Source: Tyto alba (lineage: Eukaryota; Chordata; Aves; Strigiformes; Tytonidae). Taken from it: a DNA stretch of 64,000 nucleotides. A program made the translations under genes and the position numbers. Positions 25,301 to 37,800 of the stretch are shown piece after piece; position 1 is the stretch's first letter, and each line of letters opens with the position of its first letter. Under the pieces are notes generated by a model. That model searched no databases. It was not told the DNA's origin and saw nothing but the letters and a program-made list of their open reading frames with translations. The stretch is from the NCBI RefSeq assembly GCF_018691265.1, contig NW_024881313.1, forward strand, positions 13,837,001 through 13,901,000. Reading direction: 5' to 3'.

Positions 25301-26700
25301 ACACAGTTAATGACACAGAACATGCACAGAGAGAGGAGCAGATCTAAGGTCATATTTTCAGTGTCTGGCTTTTCCTACCTTCTGAATGATTAATGATATT
25401 TAGGATGTCTTAATATGTCATTTTTGTCTTGAAACTCACAGGTAGTTTTTGCTCTTGAAAAAGAGATTTGACTCCTGACCCAAGCAGAAAGGACAGTCAG
25501 TCAGCAATAAAGACAAAGTCATGGTTAAGTTAAACAGCTTTGTGACTGAACTTCACACACAGTTTTTGAAATGTGGCAACAGGGTCATCTTGCAAAGCGC
25601 AGAAACCAGGAATGGATGCTTAAAAGATGAGAATTTTCAGACTTGTGTCTCTTCTATGCCATCTTTATAAGATATGCAAACAGTTCAGCCTGATACCTAT
25701 TGTTGAACTCCTTATTCCCCAAAGCTCTGTTCTCTCCAGGAAAGCCATATATTGATCAGGAGATTAATTGTATTTAACATTTGAAAGATAGATTTGAAAA
25801 GGCTGTGGTTGTTGAGGCCGTATTTGTGAGTACCTCAGTAATACAGATGGTGTATGTCACTGCAGGTGCAATGCTAAAAATGCAGCATGGTAAAATAATG
25901 TCATATAGTGTGGCAGATATTTTTGTTCTGACCCACTGTAAAAACAATCATCCTAAGACTAGGTTTTATGATAATAACATGGATTACCCCAAGAGAATAC
26001 ATTTACACCTATACTAACATCTATGGAAATACCCAATCCATTCCAGTGACAGAGTTTTTCATATATGCTAATGATTTAACCAAAGTTGAAGGAAAGTTAG
26101 TAACAAACCTTTTTCAACTCAGTTGCTGTCTGAAAAATCAGTATCCCACTAAAATGCAAGTGACTCCCTTTCATCTCTGAGTCACGATATAATAATTTAA
26201 TATGATTTGGTATGGAATATGACTCACTGTTGTTGAAATCATTGGGACTGACATTGGATTGTAAATGTGAGCAGTCAGAATGTACAGTTAACTCCTGGAA
26301 CAATATAGCAAAGCTCAAGTTCTGAAGAGAAAGCTGGACACTACTGTGAATTATGAAAATAACCTTCTGTTAGTTAAAGCCAAAAGTGTGTGCTCAGTGA
26401 GAGAAAGGTTGGTTCATGCAAAAAAAGGTAGATGTCATACTAAGTGAAAGCTATTCATATAAGATGTTCGCCCACATCCAAAGACAGTCTTGTCATGCTT
26501 TGGGGATCATCTAGACAGGGATCAGGACCATGGTCAGAAGTAAGATGGGATAGAAGACACTTAATCAATTGTAAAGGGATGGTTTGCAGCTGTTGCTGGC
26601 ACAAGTAGGGAAATAGCTTTCCTGTAACAAAAGAATCTCTTAGGAAAATATTGTATGTGCTGCTGTTGGAGATGTGGTATTCCCACATCGTTCAGTATAA
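22336..26700. other. Gene-free AT-rich stretch
   Basis: No gene is supported. The part at about 22830-22990 is AT-rich and complex, with AATTAC, ACAATTAAG and TTAATTGATC words typical of conserved noncoding elements. The 149-codon frame at 23720-24169 has no recognisable domain. Confidence 0.55.
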
Positions 26701-29700
26701 TTAATGAGGGACAGAAATTGTTATTGATGTTAGCTAGCACCCACGTGCAGGTGCAGAACTGGGCTGGCAAAGCTGGAGATGTTTGAATTGTTTTTGAGCA
26801 AGAGCTGGCACGGAAAAAATGCACAGAAATAGGACTGTTATAATGACAGAGACATATGCAAATGTGGGGACTTGGACCAGGGAACATCCACTGCTCTGTG
26901 CTCTCTGGAGAGAGATGCGTAATATCAAAGATTTGGCCAGGAATACAGATGAAACATTCTTAAGCCTCAGGGCAAAAAACACTGAGGACAAAGAGGATGA
27001 GACAAACTTCAAAGTGCAAGTAAAATGACTCTTAATTTCCACTAAAACTGTCAAGTTTAATTAATCAATTATTACATATGGAAGCAGAGAGCCTTTTAGG
27101 TATTTCCCACTCTGGTTTGGTTTCAAGGAGGATTCTCTATGCCTTTCAGCCAGAATTTTCACATATTAGAGTAATTCCTAGTGATTTACACAATTCCCCA
27201 AACTGAGATCTAGTCCTGCAGAAAAAGCCTACCCCTCATCATTTCCCATCTCATTATTTGAAGTGAAGTGTGAACTCACCCTTGGGACTTCCATGGTCTT
27301 TGGCAGTTGATTCAGAGAGAATATAAGTTGGTATCTGCTACAGTACTGCTTGTCCTCTTGAACAGAGGGTCCCTTCATATTGTAAAAGGATGGATGCTCA
27401 GGGTGTGCTTCTCTCCTTGCAGCAGGCCATGCCAGGTCTAAGACTTAGCAGGCTATAGACAAGCCAAGAAAATGTGTTGTCCTGGCAGGCATACATGCGG
27501 ATATGATTTTATGTATTTGGACCTTTTCTTACGTAGTAGAATCAGAAATAAACACAATCTAATTAGAAATGGGTATGCAAATGAAAGAGATGAGCAGGGA
27601 AATGGTTAGCCTGAATATGACTAGACATGATGGCAAAGGGAAGGCACTAGAAGATGAGAAAGTGAATGAGAAAATTGAGTGTTAAACATGTTTTGCTGAT
27701 AGTGGGGAGTAGCATGCAGCCTCTCTCCCTTCCTGCCACAGAAAAGCTGTAACTCCTTGTTGGGATTTCAGCTCTATTCATTGGTGCTGGCTGCTGGGCT
27801 ATGGGCTGAGAGCATCTCTCAGTCATGCTGTCTTTTTGCACAGCTGCTGTTTTCTCCATCTCTTCCATATAATGCACTTACAAGCCAAATTCCAGCTTTA
27901 AACCCGGGGGGGTTGGAGGTTTTGTTTGTTTTTGCAATGTAAGTTATTAAAAATCAGCAGAATTTATGAATAGAAAACAACTATTTAGTCATCCCAGAAA
28001 GCAGAAAAGTTTTTAGCTGATAGCTTTTAAAAAAAAATCCAACGATGAAACACAACAGGTTTCATCCCACTATCTGATCACTCCAGAAACTTATAAAACA
28101 AATTAAAATAGTGGTTTAGAATGAACAGACTTAATGTAGTCTTAGTGTTCCTTTTACCATAATGTTCTGAAACCACTGGCACGTGAAAAAAGAGCTATAT
28201 CATGAAATAAATTGTCACAAAGTAATATGTCAATAAAATCTTCCCAGCAAAATGAATCATTTCAAATGCCTTTAAAACAAGATGAATTCTCCTCTTGTAT
28301 ACCATTCAAACCTGTTCTTCCCCAGCATATTCCCCCCTACATAACCTGATCATATCTGCCTGTGCAGGAGCAAACCATGTTTGTTTTGCACACTATTTGG
28401 AATTTTTTTCCTTGTTATTTCTTTTATTTCTTGTTCAGAAATATACTGTGGTTGCCTAGCAATGGCTTACTTCATGATTATGTCTAGATGAGTGGAAGTA
28501 GTTGAATTACCACACTTTATGAAGCTACCATCTCCCAGCTGAGAGTCCCTCAGGCAAACCTCTTGATTTGTGTCTTAACGCACACATGCATGTGCACTCA
28601 TGCATCAAGAGTCATTCTGGAGGTTGCTTTCTTCATTAATAAAGTGGGAAACAATTCTAATAGGTCTCTTCATCTTCTTTGTACATTCTCTAGAAAAACA
28701 ATCTGGATTTCATTTGGAAGTTGTAAGGAACTTGTTTTTGTTAAATTCTATTAACTGTAAAACAGAATAACGGTATAATTAGTCAAAAGATAATAACTAG
28801 GAAAAAAATGTGCTATATCAAGTAGGGGATTTCTAATTTATAAATATATCATTCATTTTATTCTGACTTGTGGAGTTCCTGTCCTGAAATTGCTTGTCAT
28901 GGTCATTATTCTTCAGAAGGAAAGGAGAACTCCTGTGCATAGAGTAACTGATAGAACTGCTAAGTATTTTATTAAAACAAGGGTGTGAAAGCTTTGAAAA
29001 CATGATTGTAAGTCAATAAGTGTGTGTGAAATACTATTCTTGGCACATATATTTCAAATAAGGAGATGACAGAAACTTTGTCCCCTGTGTCTATACTTAA
29101 TAACACACCCGTGTTTTGATGATGCCAAGAAATTGTAACTCTTAAGTGCTTGGTGCCTTGAATACAGCAGGGACTTCCTTATCACTCTTTTCCTATGTTG
29201 TCTAATGGACATTTCTGAGAACTGAGGGTATGCTTAGAAAATAAACTGCAACAAATAATCAGCATAGCTTCCCTTCCTCATTTTTGGTAAAACCAAACAA
29301 CTAGAATGAGAAACAGTTAGGACAACAAAAACTTATCAGCAGTGTGGAATGGAATACTTGCATTTTAAAGTTACTTTTTTTTGCAAGTTCATAACACAGG
29401 ATTTGCACCTGTTTAGACTACTTGATATCCTACAAGGTTGAAAAGGTGTTCAGAAGAGTCAGATGATACATGTCCAAGCCTTACCAGCCATGGCTTTGCA
29501 CGCGTATATGATCTGAGAAGTAATTTGTGTTTGAATCAGCTTGCTCTGTGTTTCTTGCCCAGGAAAGTGATTCGGGTATCCAATATTTCATTTACATTTG
29601 ATAGCTGTGAATAGCTGTTATCATGCTCTAAATTACTAACATTCATTACAATTAATTTCTACTTTGGTTAAGGATTACTTTGTATTTGGAAAAATGGTAA

Positions 29701-30510
29701 GGTTCATATCTTGTTTTCCAGAAATTTATTTCCTTGTCTATAATACCATATGTTTTGAATTTACAATTTGAAGTATGATACTTACTTATCCTCTGAGACT
29801 TTATAATGATTATTTAATACCACACACAGAAAAGTACGAGCACAAAATTGATGTGTTGAAGTGCAAGATGACTCTTAGAAACATGAATAAATTGAACAGA
29901 TGAGCATAATGTTAAACAAATCCACAAAGTAGGACTGCTCCTAAAGAACATTACAAATATTCCCTGAAAATGAGTCAGCAAAATAACCTCATAGATGAGG
30001 GAGAAATAGCCACATTTTCTTATTCTGGAGCAATGAATTAGTTCCAAATCACTGATTTAATTTAAATATGCATGGATAATAAGACCTATTTCAGAGAAAA
30101 ATGCAAGTTGTATTTGAACAAGCACTGAATCATTAATGTCTAAATTTGTGTTACAGCCAAAAACAAAGAAACGTGAGAAATGTAAAGAGCATCCCTGCTC
30201 TGAGTCATGTAGTCTCTTAACATATAAATTGATTTGATGAAAATTGGGCTGTTCATGTTCATCTCTAAAGTCCACTACAATTTTCTTTCCCATTTGCATT
30301 CATTCCACTTGCCTCTGAGAAGTGACATTTCTCTGTTGGCTTCTCTGCCTAGATCTTTGCCTCACGTCACCTGTTCCCTATGACTCAAGAATCCCACTGT
30401 ATTATTTGGAAAGACTCTGCATTTTATTTTTTTTTAAATTCCTCCCCAAGTCTCACTTCTGTCAAATAATAATGGTTAGGGATGAGGGAATACTGTCAAT
30501 AACCGGATTA
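26701..30510. other. Gene-free AT-rich stretch
   Basis: Unique sequence with short frames of up to about 106 codons on both strands, none resembling a protein family. I see no RNA gene or transposon. Confidence 0.6.
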
Positions 30511-30724
30511 TCAGTAATTACATCCTCTTGACATTTTAGCACCATGTCCATTGACAGTTTCAATGTTTTCAGCATCATGTTCCATTTCAGTCTGAAATAC
30601 AATGCCCATAGCATACAGTGCAAAGGCCACAGAGCTTGTACCATCTATATATATTTCCACAGGAGGCATCATTTTCCTCTGTAGCAGATAATAGAGAGTC
30701 TGGAACGAATCACATACAACTCCA
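30511..30724 (-). other. Exon-like block, possible terminal exon
   Basis: On the minus strand a pyrimidine-rich acceptor (TTTTTCTTTCAG) ends at 30725, followed by about 71 open codons to a TGA at 30511-30513. The frame enters in phase 2 and contains KMMPPVEIYIDGTSSVAF. An AATAAA on the minus strand (30423-30428) lies about 85 bases past the stop, so the block has the parts of a last coding exon. I do not recognise the protein, and frames of this size are common here by chance, so this is a candidate only. Confidence 0.15.
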
Positions 30725-31431
30725 CTGAAAGAAAAATGAATATGGCACTCGCAGACAGTAGATGACAAAAATGGTGTTAGGTTTTTATAAATAATATATT
30801 GCAGAGCTGAATCAATTATGGTTCAAGGGAAAAGCTTTAGCACCATCATACATTATTTCTTCTCTGATTTGGAAACAGCCCTCTGGATCTGAAACAGAAC
30901 AAAGGTATGTCATCTGTTTGGTTATCCAGGAGTCAACATTTTATTGTGTTCATAACGACTTTATTCTCTCTGATTCCCTGCTTTCATGTGATCACAGTTA
31001 GCATTTCTGCACATCCAGAGGAATCCTCCTGGGGATCAGCTAATGAAAAGTGCTGTAATTCAAGAAATACATCCCCTTTGGCTGCTGTTATTTGCTTTTC
31101 TTTGGCAGTCAAACAAATATTGATATTTGAGGGCCTCATATACTGACTGAAATTCCTTTCCTTGCTCTCTGTTATGGATGCAGATTAATAATGCATGTAA
31201 TCCACTCCGACTCAAAAACTGTAATTTTATTTTTTGTTGCAAAAGTGTTTTTTCTATTTACATTTTTTTCAGTTAAAGGATAGATCATTCTTTATTGTGG
31301 TCTCATATTTCTCCTGATTTGCATAATCACTGGGAATTAGATGGCTCAGGACATAGTGCAAACTTGATTTTTATATTTATGCTAACAAGATCATATAGCC
31401 AGACACTTTTTTGTTCACAGGGAGATGTCTG

Positions 31432-31435
<4 letters not shown>

Positions 31436-31465
<30 letters not shown>
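31436..31465 (+). repeat. Poly(A) run of 30
   Basis: The longest homopolymer in the window. It may be the tail of an old retrocopy, but the upstream sequence matches no transcript I recognise. Confidence 0.95.
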
Positions 31466-31467
<2 letters not shown>

Positions 31468-31526
31468 AGGGAAAATTCAGAATCTCCTAAAATAGTGCAA
31501 AGATTTATTACTTAAAGCCATTAAAT

Positions 31527-31553
31527 AAAAAACAAAACAAAACAAAACAAAAC
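31527..31553 (+). repeat. Short (CAAAA)n repeat
   Basis: About five units of an A-rich pentanucleotide, some 60 bases after the poly(A) run. Together they form a simple-repeat cluster likely to vary in length. Confidence 0.9.
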
Positions 31554-33297
31554 CAACCTAAATCCCAGCTGTCCTGCAGAGTTGCTGCCCTGTGCAGTTA
31601 ACGCAGCATTAACTGGACTCTGTCTTGCACTAACCCAGGGCTAACTACTTTTGACAAAAGCACCAGTCCCACCCCAAAGCCATCTAACCATTGCACAAAG
31701 CCAGCGGTACCGGGTTGATATTTAGACTGGTAAAGACCTGGAAGGACACAGACATTTGTGTTTCTGTCTTTTTCTGACAAATACCTGTTGAGATACAGGT
31801 GGCTGAAGCACAGGAGGGAAAATATCTGGATAGAATATCCAACCATGTTTGAGAGGAGAAACCCATGAATCAGGGTGTTCATATAAGCACTTTGGTATTG
31901 TTTTTGCATGTACATTTCCTCTACAATCTACATTAAGTTTGAGCCTGTAAAACCTAGAGTGGCTACTGGTAGCATGTTGTCAGACCAAGAGGAATACAAG
32001 GAGGTCCTTCCTCATTGACAGCTCCCTGGAAGGAAAAGAGGGCATCTCAGACCTTAGGGAAACTCTCAAAACCAGCTAAATGAATGCTGCGAGATACGTT
32101 GCTTAAAGGACATTTGTCACATTGAGCATTTAAGTAGCACATTGATTCTCTTGACAGTTTATTTAATATTCTGAGTATGTCAGATTTGGATTCCATTTGC
32201 ATTTGAAAGACACCTGGTACGGTCAGAAGAATATTAAGAGGAATTAATTCATCTCATCCTGCATTAGGAGAGCTCTTTTATGACTTCAGATATAAAGTTC
32301 TGTAACAGTGATAGCTTCCAATTAATTGCTCTCAATGTCATTTTCTTGTTCGCATACCTTTGTATAGAGAAATTTCTTATACTGTCTTTTTATAATTATC
32401 TGATCTACCTAGCAAAGTTGGACCACGATATCTAATACAACAATATGTGAAAATTCATCAGTCAAGACAATTCTAATGGATTTTTGAAGCTGATATTATT
32501 TGTTTTCTCTCTCTGTTTGGGACAGTGACTTCCGACATTTTTGCTCCTTGAAATTGTAGTGGAAATCGTTCTCATTTCTGGTGTGGTTTCTTCCCTTTTT
32601 GTAGAACTGAAAGGGTTACTTGTGTTTATTTATAAAAACTTACCTCTTAAGGGTATTATTTTAAAGAACTGTATTTTGAGAAATAGTTACATTACTCTTT
32701 AGTAAACTTAAAAATGAGTGATTAGACACTTCTTATAATGCTTTCACTAACTTTATTTTCAACCATTTCATGAAGTATCTGAAAAGCATAACCTTTTTGT
32801 TCCACAGCACAAGAGCAGAGATAGATTGATGTTACTATTTGTTTCATTTCCCATTAAATTTTCATTCCAAACCCTCAGGATGTTATTATTTATAACCACC
32901 TATGTTTCAGTAATTCTTAAGAGCAATAACGATTGAACCGCGTAGTGTTAGATGTGTTCACATGAACAGCTTTATGCAAAAAGTTCATAATGTGGGTAGG
33001 CACGAGGAGAAAAAAAAAGGGTGATTGTATTTAGATATTTAGACACACTTGATTGATAGACAAGAGAAGGTACAGATGGAAATGGATTTACCCCCAAAAT
33101 CTATGGCAGAGCCAAGAATTGATTACAGATTATTTGAATGCTACTAAAACACACTGTGAAGTTTTACTGCTAAAAGAAAAAATTTCTGTTCCAGCTCTTG
33201 TGCTCTGTAACTAGCATGAAAATAAAGGCCATTTTAAGGGGGTTTAAGTATGAAAAATTGCAATATGGAAGCAAAACTGGGATGTTGATGCCTCTTG

Positions 33298-33302
33298 CAA
33301 AT
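33298..33302 (+). repeat. Target-site duplication, left copy
   Basis: CAAAT directly before the LTR is repeated exactly at 34384-34388 directly after it. Confidence 0.85.
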
Positions 33303-33460
33303 TGTCCTGAGTTTGAGTGAGTTGTGGGGGTTTTTTTGGTAGCAAGGGAGGGGGCTACAGCGGTGGCCCCTTGTGAGAAGCTTCTCGAAGTTCTCCCGGC
33401 TCCAAGTCAGCCCCACCTCTGCACCAAGGCCGATCCATCAGCTGCGGCTCTGAGATAACG

Positions 33461-33468
33461 TATTTAAG
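33461..33468 (+). promoter_or_regulatory. TATA-like box of the LTR promoter
   Basis: TATTTAAG lies about 160 bases into the LTR. The same words with the preceding ACG occur in the inverted copy near 57060, so the site belongs to the family. Transcription would start some 25-30 bases downstream. Present activity is unknown. Confidence 0.55.
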
Positions 33469-34189
33469 AAGGGATATGGTGAGGATGAGTGGGACTTGTG
33501 AGGAAGAGTTTCAGCAGCTGCGTGAACACCGAGGTCAGTGGAGGAACGGAGGAAGAAAGGAGGGGGGAGGTGTGCCAGAGCAGAGACCCCTCTGTATCCC
33601 GTGATGAGATTGCAGGATGGCCCGCTCTGTCACCCATGAAGGTCTATGGTGGAGCAGACACTGATTTATGGCCTGTGAGGGGCTTTGCATGGTCGATCAA
33701 GGTGATTCTGCCTGAAGAAGGTCGGGGTCCTGTAGAAAAAAGTAGCCCTTGCTGTTGTAGTTCAGCGCTGGGAGGATTGCAGCATGCGGGGATGTCCCAT
33801 GCTGGAGCAGCTCGGGAAGGGCTGCAGCCGTGGGAGGGAATCCAGCTGGAGAAAGTTGGTGACCCACATCTGAGTAATGTAGGGAAACACTGTGGCCCAC
33901 AGGAGGGATTCACGTCAGAGAGGATTTGTGGAGGACTGTCTTTTGTGAGAAGGGGATCATGATGGAACAGGGGGAACAAGTTCCAGAAGCTCCCCCCACT
34001 GAAGATAGAAAAAGCAGCAGCACTGACTGCACCCCCCATTCCCTGCCCCTGCGCCACTGGGGGAGAAGGTAGAGATATTGGGAGCAGAGCTGAGCCTGGG
34101 AAGAAGGGAGGGGTAGGGGGAAGGTGTTCTCAAGATGTGGCAATGCTTCTCACTGTCCTACTCTGTTAAGTGTTGTTGTTAGTGTCTGT

Positions 34190-34195
34190 AATAAA
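34190..34195 (+). promoter_or_regulatory. Polyadenylation signal of the LTR
   Basis: AATAAA is followed by a G/T-rich tract (TGTGGGG then T-rich), as expected for the end of the R region. It lies about 720 bases after the TATA-like box, which implies a long R region. Confidence 0.6.
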
Positions 34196-34383
34196 TCTGT
34201 GGGGTTTTTTTTCTTCCCCTAATGAGTCTGTCTTTTTCCCGTGATCATAATGGGTGATCTTCCCCTCCTGGTCCTATCTCGAATCCCAAGCCTGGTTTAT
34301 TTTTCCTTTCTCATTGCTGGGAGGGAAGGGAGGAGTGAGCGTTTGCATGGTGCTCAGTTGCCCTCTGAGCTCAAACCACGACA

Positions 34384-34388
34384 CAAAT
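34384..34388 (+). repeat. Target-site duplication, right copy
   Basis: CAAAT directly after the terminal CA of the LTR matches 33298-33302 exactly. Confidence 0.85.
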
Positions 34389-37300
34389 GCATAGTACTGG
34401 ATTTGATAAACAAAATATTTAGCAGTACTGAAAATTAATGATGGACAATTCTGATACAACTCTAGAATCAAACATCTAGATCACTGACATTATTTTTACT
34501 TCTGTGAACTAAGTCTTCTGGACTCGGATTTATTTCAGCCAGCCCTCGTTGCCTTGCAGGAATTGTTGACATAATATATTATAGCAATCAATCAATATCT
34601 GATTAAATGAATGAAGCTCTTTCATTACCTTCAAGCCCAAATTGAATTGCTGCAGCTGTAACAGGAAGACAATATTTTACCTTGCTAAGGGGAAACCCCT
34701 CACCCTGCTTCCAAGCCTTAATACTTATTGTTCAGCTTGTTCAGTTGGAGAGGAAGATTTATGTCCCCCTTTTCCCAGCATCAGTTAGGAAAGAAGGCAG
34801 AGGATTAACTAACCGTGGAATGGATGCGGCATTGCTTTCCCTTTGAACTGAGTGTGCAATTTAAAAATCTTGACTGCTAGGGAGAGAGAAAGAAGGAAGG
34901 AGGATTGTCAGAAATGGGCAGTCTGAAACCATAGAAGTGGAATTACTCCTTGTCTATATTAGCCATACTACATCACCAAAAATGCAAGCCCTTAGGTTGG
35001 CCCTATCATGTACCACTTTGTTGTCAGATTGCCAAGGAGATCTGTGCTAAATATTTACCATCTTCTGACCTATTATTATTAGGAGGCAGAAGAAGAAACA
35101 AGGTAGGCTCCAAAACTGCTTTACAAACAGGATTAATTGCTGGTGGCTCAGCAGCTGGCTGGTGCAAGCCACTGAAACTCCACTGGCCTTGGCAGAGAGG
35201 CTGTGAGTTTCTTCTCCAATTGCAACACAATAAGGCTGTGTTGCTTCCTGATTTTCTCATCTTTTCTCTTTCCATATCTCTAGCTTCATTACTGAGAAGA
35301 AATAGTTTACCAGATCTAATAAAGTAATTTTGCAGCACCAGCAATGGTGTACCTAAAGGGAAAGGAGTATCATTGATCTCTTTGAAACAGCACAAGCACA
35401 GCTAATGGAGGTGAACAACCATGGTAACTACTGATTGTTTGCTCCTTGACCAGAGATAAATATGGTCCTGGCTTTAATTTTGTTAATGGGAGATTAAGTA
35501 ACTGTATTTCTGGCAACCTAACAAATTTTGTTTGAGTGTTTGTGCATCATAACACTGACTCTTGTAAGTCCCTTGAAATTATGCACAGAGGTATTTTGAA
35601 AATATTACAAAACCAGACTTAAATTAGCTTAGTGCTCTGCAGAGCTGTTCAGTGCTAAATCAACCTCTTACATGTGAGATATGCCATTTTAGCTTGGTTT
35701 TGTGCCCCCAATCACAATGCCCTTGCAGCATTGCTAGAGCTGTGCCTGGGCTGCAGCAAGTCAACGTGGCAGCCTCAGCATCCTTGACTGGCCCCATCCA
35801 CCTCCAGAAAGAGCGGATAGGGTGTGGAGCCAGCCCTAGTCCTGATCCTGTAGGCTTGGTTGGGGTTGCAAGCGAGGACCCTGCTCCCAGACGTGTTTTA
35901 CAAGAGCCCATTTATGGAAACCTCCAACTTTCTCTTTGCTCTTGGGCTAAGTACCGTTGGCCAAGGGTTGCTTATACTCCTGGTCCCAAGTACACCAGGT
36001 TGTCAGAAGGAGAGGGCTGCCTGCCATGAAGGATGCAGGGGCTGAGGATCTTTGCAGACTCACTGACCTCCTCTCTCCTTCTCCAGGAGAAAGCAGCAAT
36101 GAACACAGACACCTGTGCAGACTTCCTAGTGCAACCAAGGCCTCAAAACCCCTTGCGCACTCTACAAATCCTACCCCAGGGCTGAGCAGCTCTCAGCACA
36201 GCCAGGATCACCTCTCCAGTGACCTCAATTCCCATTTCTCCAGGCAGTGTTGTCATCAGCACAGTAATATATAGCCCTCTTGAGAAGTGAGGGAAATAGG
36301 TACCAACTAGCTAACACAGCCCATTTTGCTGGCTGTAGCTGGAAGTCGATGTATCTAGGGGAAAGCACAGCACTTAATCACTCACTTTGGGTGCAAATTC
36401 AGAGTGTGAAACTCTTGCCAAGTTGAATCAATTATTTTATTGGATGGAATAAGTGATTATGAAGCTTTCTTGGCATGCAATTAGCATTTTCTGTTTCCTT
36501 TTTCCAAGCATTGAGAACCTTTTAGAAGAAACACCAACCAGGAGAAAATGATTGAAGAAAAAATGATTCAAGGATCACAGGGCAATTTTTATACTTCAGT
36601 GTTATCTGCACTATAAGAAACATGGCAGGTTCCACATTTTAAATTTGGGGAATCAAAATGAATGCTTTTAAGAATTGCCTTTTATGTTAAGTGAAAGTAA
36701 GAGCAGTGACTTACAGAAACAAGGGTAAAGCATCTTCTCAATGTCAGAGATAGATTGTGGGTTAAAAGTTGACCCTTAGCTGCTTTTTCTGATGGTCTTT
36801 TTTCTGTAATAATCAAATTTATAAAACATTAGGTAAGACAGTTGAAAATAATTCCACTATATGTAAGATCTGTCAGAGAGCAGAAGTGACATAAGTTACA
36901 GACAGCCAAAGAAAAGAATAATACTTTAGAAAAATTCAAATGGCTCCTTCCCATCATCCTTCAGCATCAGAGGACATATAGATCAGGTTTTAGACTTGCA
37001 ATTCTTCCTACTTTTTTGCAATTTTAGGAGAAATTGTGGGTACATTACCTTCCATAACTTCCATTAACCTTCACAACATAATAGATTCAGGCTGTGATGA
37101 GCTTAAACAGGGGATGGGAAGCAGAGAAGGAAACTCCTAGATGAAAATCCTTTACCTTAAGACAGATTTTATCTTGCTCTTAAAAGAAGATGCGAGAAAA
37201 GCTGGGAACTGCACTAGAGTCTTCCGTGGGACAGGCCTGTGCACAAAGCTATTTGTTCTCTCCATGTCAAACCTCCTGTCCTGCAATATTGCAGAGACAT

Positions 37301-37800
37301 GGTGTGGCTGAAGGGAGGCTGGAATCTGAGGATGGGGAGTACAACAGGCAACATTTACTATCTCTGTCTAAGGCATATAATGCCATCTCTTCTCAGGCAT
37401 TGCAATAGGTAACCTCCTTGTCTGATCCAATTTGGAAGCCTAAATATTCTAAATTCAGACTCTTTACTGCACTTACTATAGCTGAGCTGCATCGAGAGAC
37501 AGTCATGCCTATTTAAACACAAAAGGGAGCAAGTAAGGATCAATGTCCGGCTACTGTAAGACCAGAGTATTCCTGTTGGCTTCACCAGCATTCACATTGC
37601 TTCCTACTGGCTCACCAAAGCAGAAACTGGAGCCAGGGTTATGGGTGGTGAAAGTCAGGAGTGTTTGAGCTGGAAAAAGAAGTCACTCTGGACAGCTCAA
37701 AACCATATAAAACTAGACCAAAGATTACAGGAAATCTTTGCTTTAAGTGTCTTAGGTATACACTTGCTAATGCATGCAGTTAATTAAAGTCCCTATGGGA
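34389..37800. other. Gene-free stretch with GC-richer centre
   Basis: No gene is supported. The part at about 34500-34740 is AT-rich and complex and may be conserved. About 35700-36250 is GC-richer and carries 105- and 125-codon frames with no recognisable domain, so I treat those as chance. Confidence 0.55.

Larger units (their letters stand above)
30769..33297. other. Gene-free stretch upstream of the solo LTR
   Basis: AT-rich unique sequence with one long poly(A) run and a short pentanucleotide repeat, both listed. Nothing else is recognisable. Confidence 0.6.
33303..34383 (+). mobile_element. Solo LTR of an endogenous retrovirus (ERVL-like)
   Basis: A 1081-bp element begins TGTCCTGAGTTTGAG and ends CTCAAACCACGACA. 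The ends form an imperfect inverted repeat with the retroviral TG..CA termini, and perfect 5-bp duplications (CAAAT) flank it. No viral genes lie beside it, so it is a solo LTR left by recombination between two LTRs of an old provirus. A TATA-like box (33461) and AATAAA (34190) fit the U3-R-U5 order on the plus strand. A truncated second copy lies at 56799-57223. The 5-bp duplication and terminal sequence suggest the ERVL-like group common in songbirds, recalled rather than searched. Frames of 137 and 157 codons inside it are not viral genes. Confidence 0.88.

Noticed and set aside
33489..34057. Open frames of 157 (plus) and 137 (minus) codons inside the solo LTR
   Set aside because: LTRs of this kind carry no viral gene. 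The frames open on non-ATG codons or run antisense and reflect the GC-rich LTR sequence.
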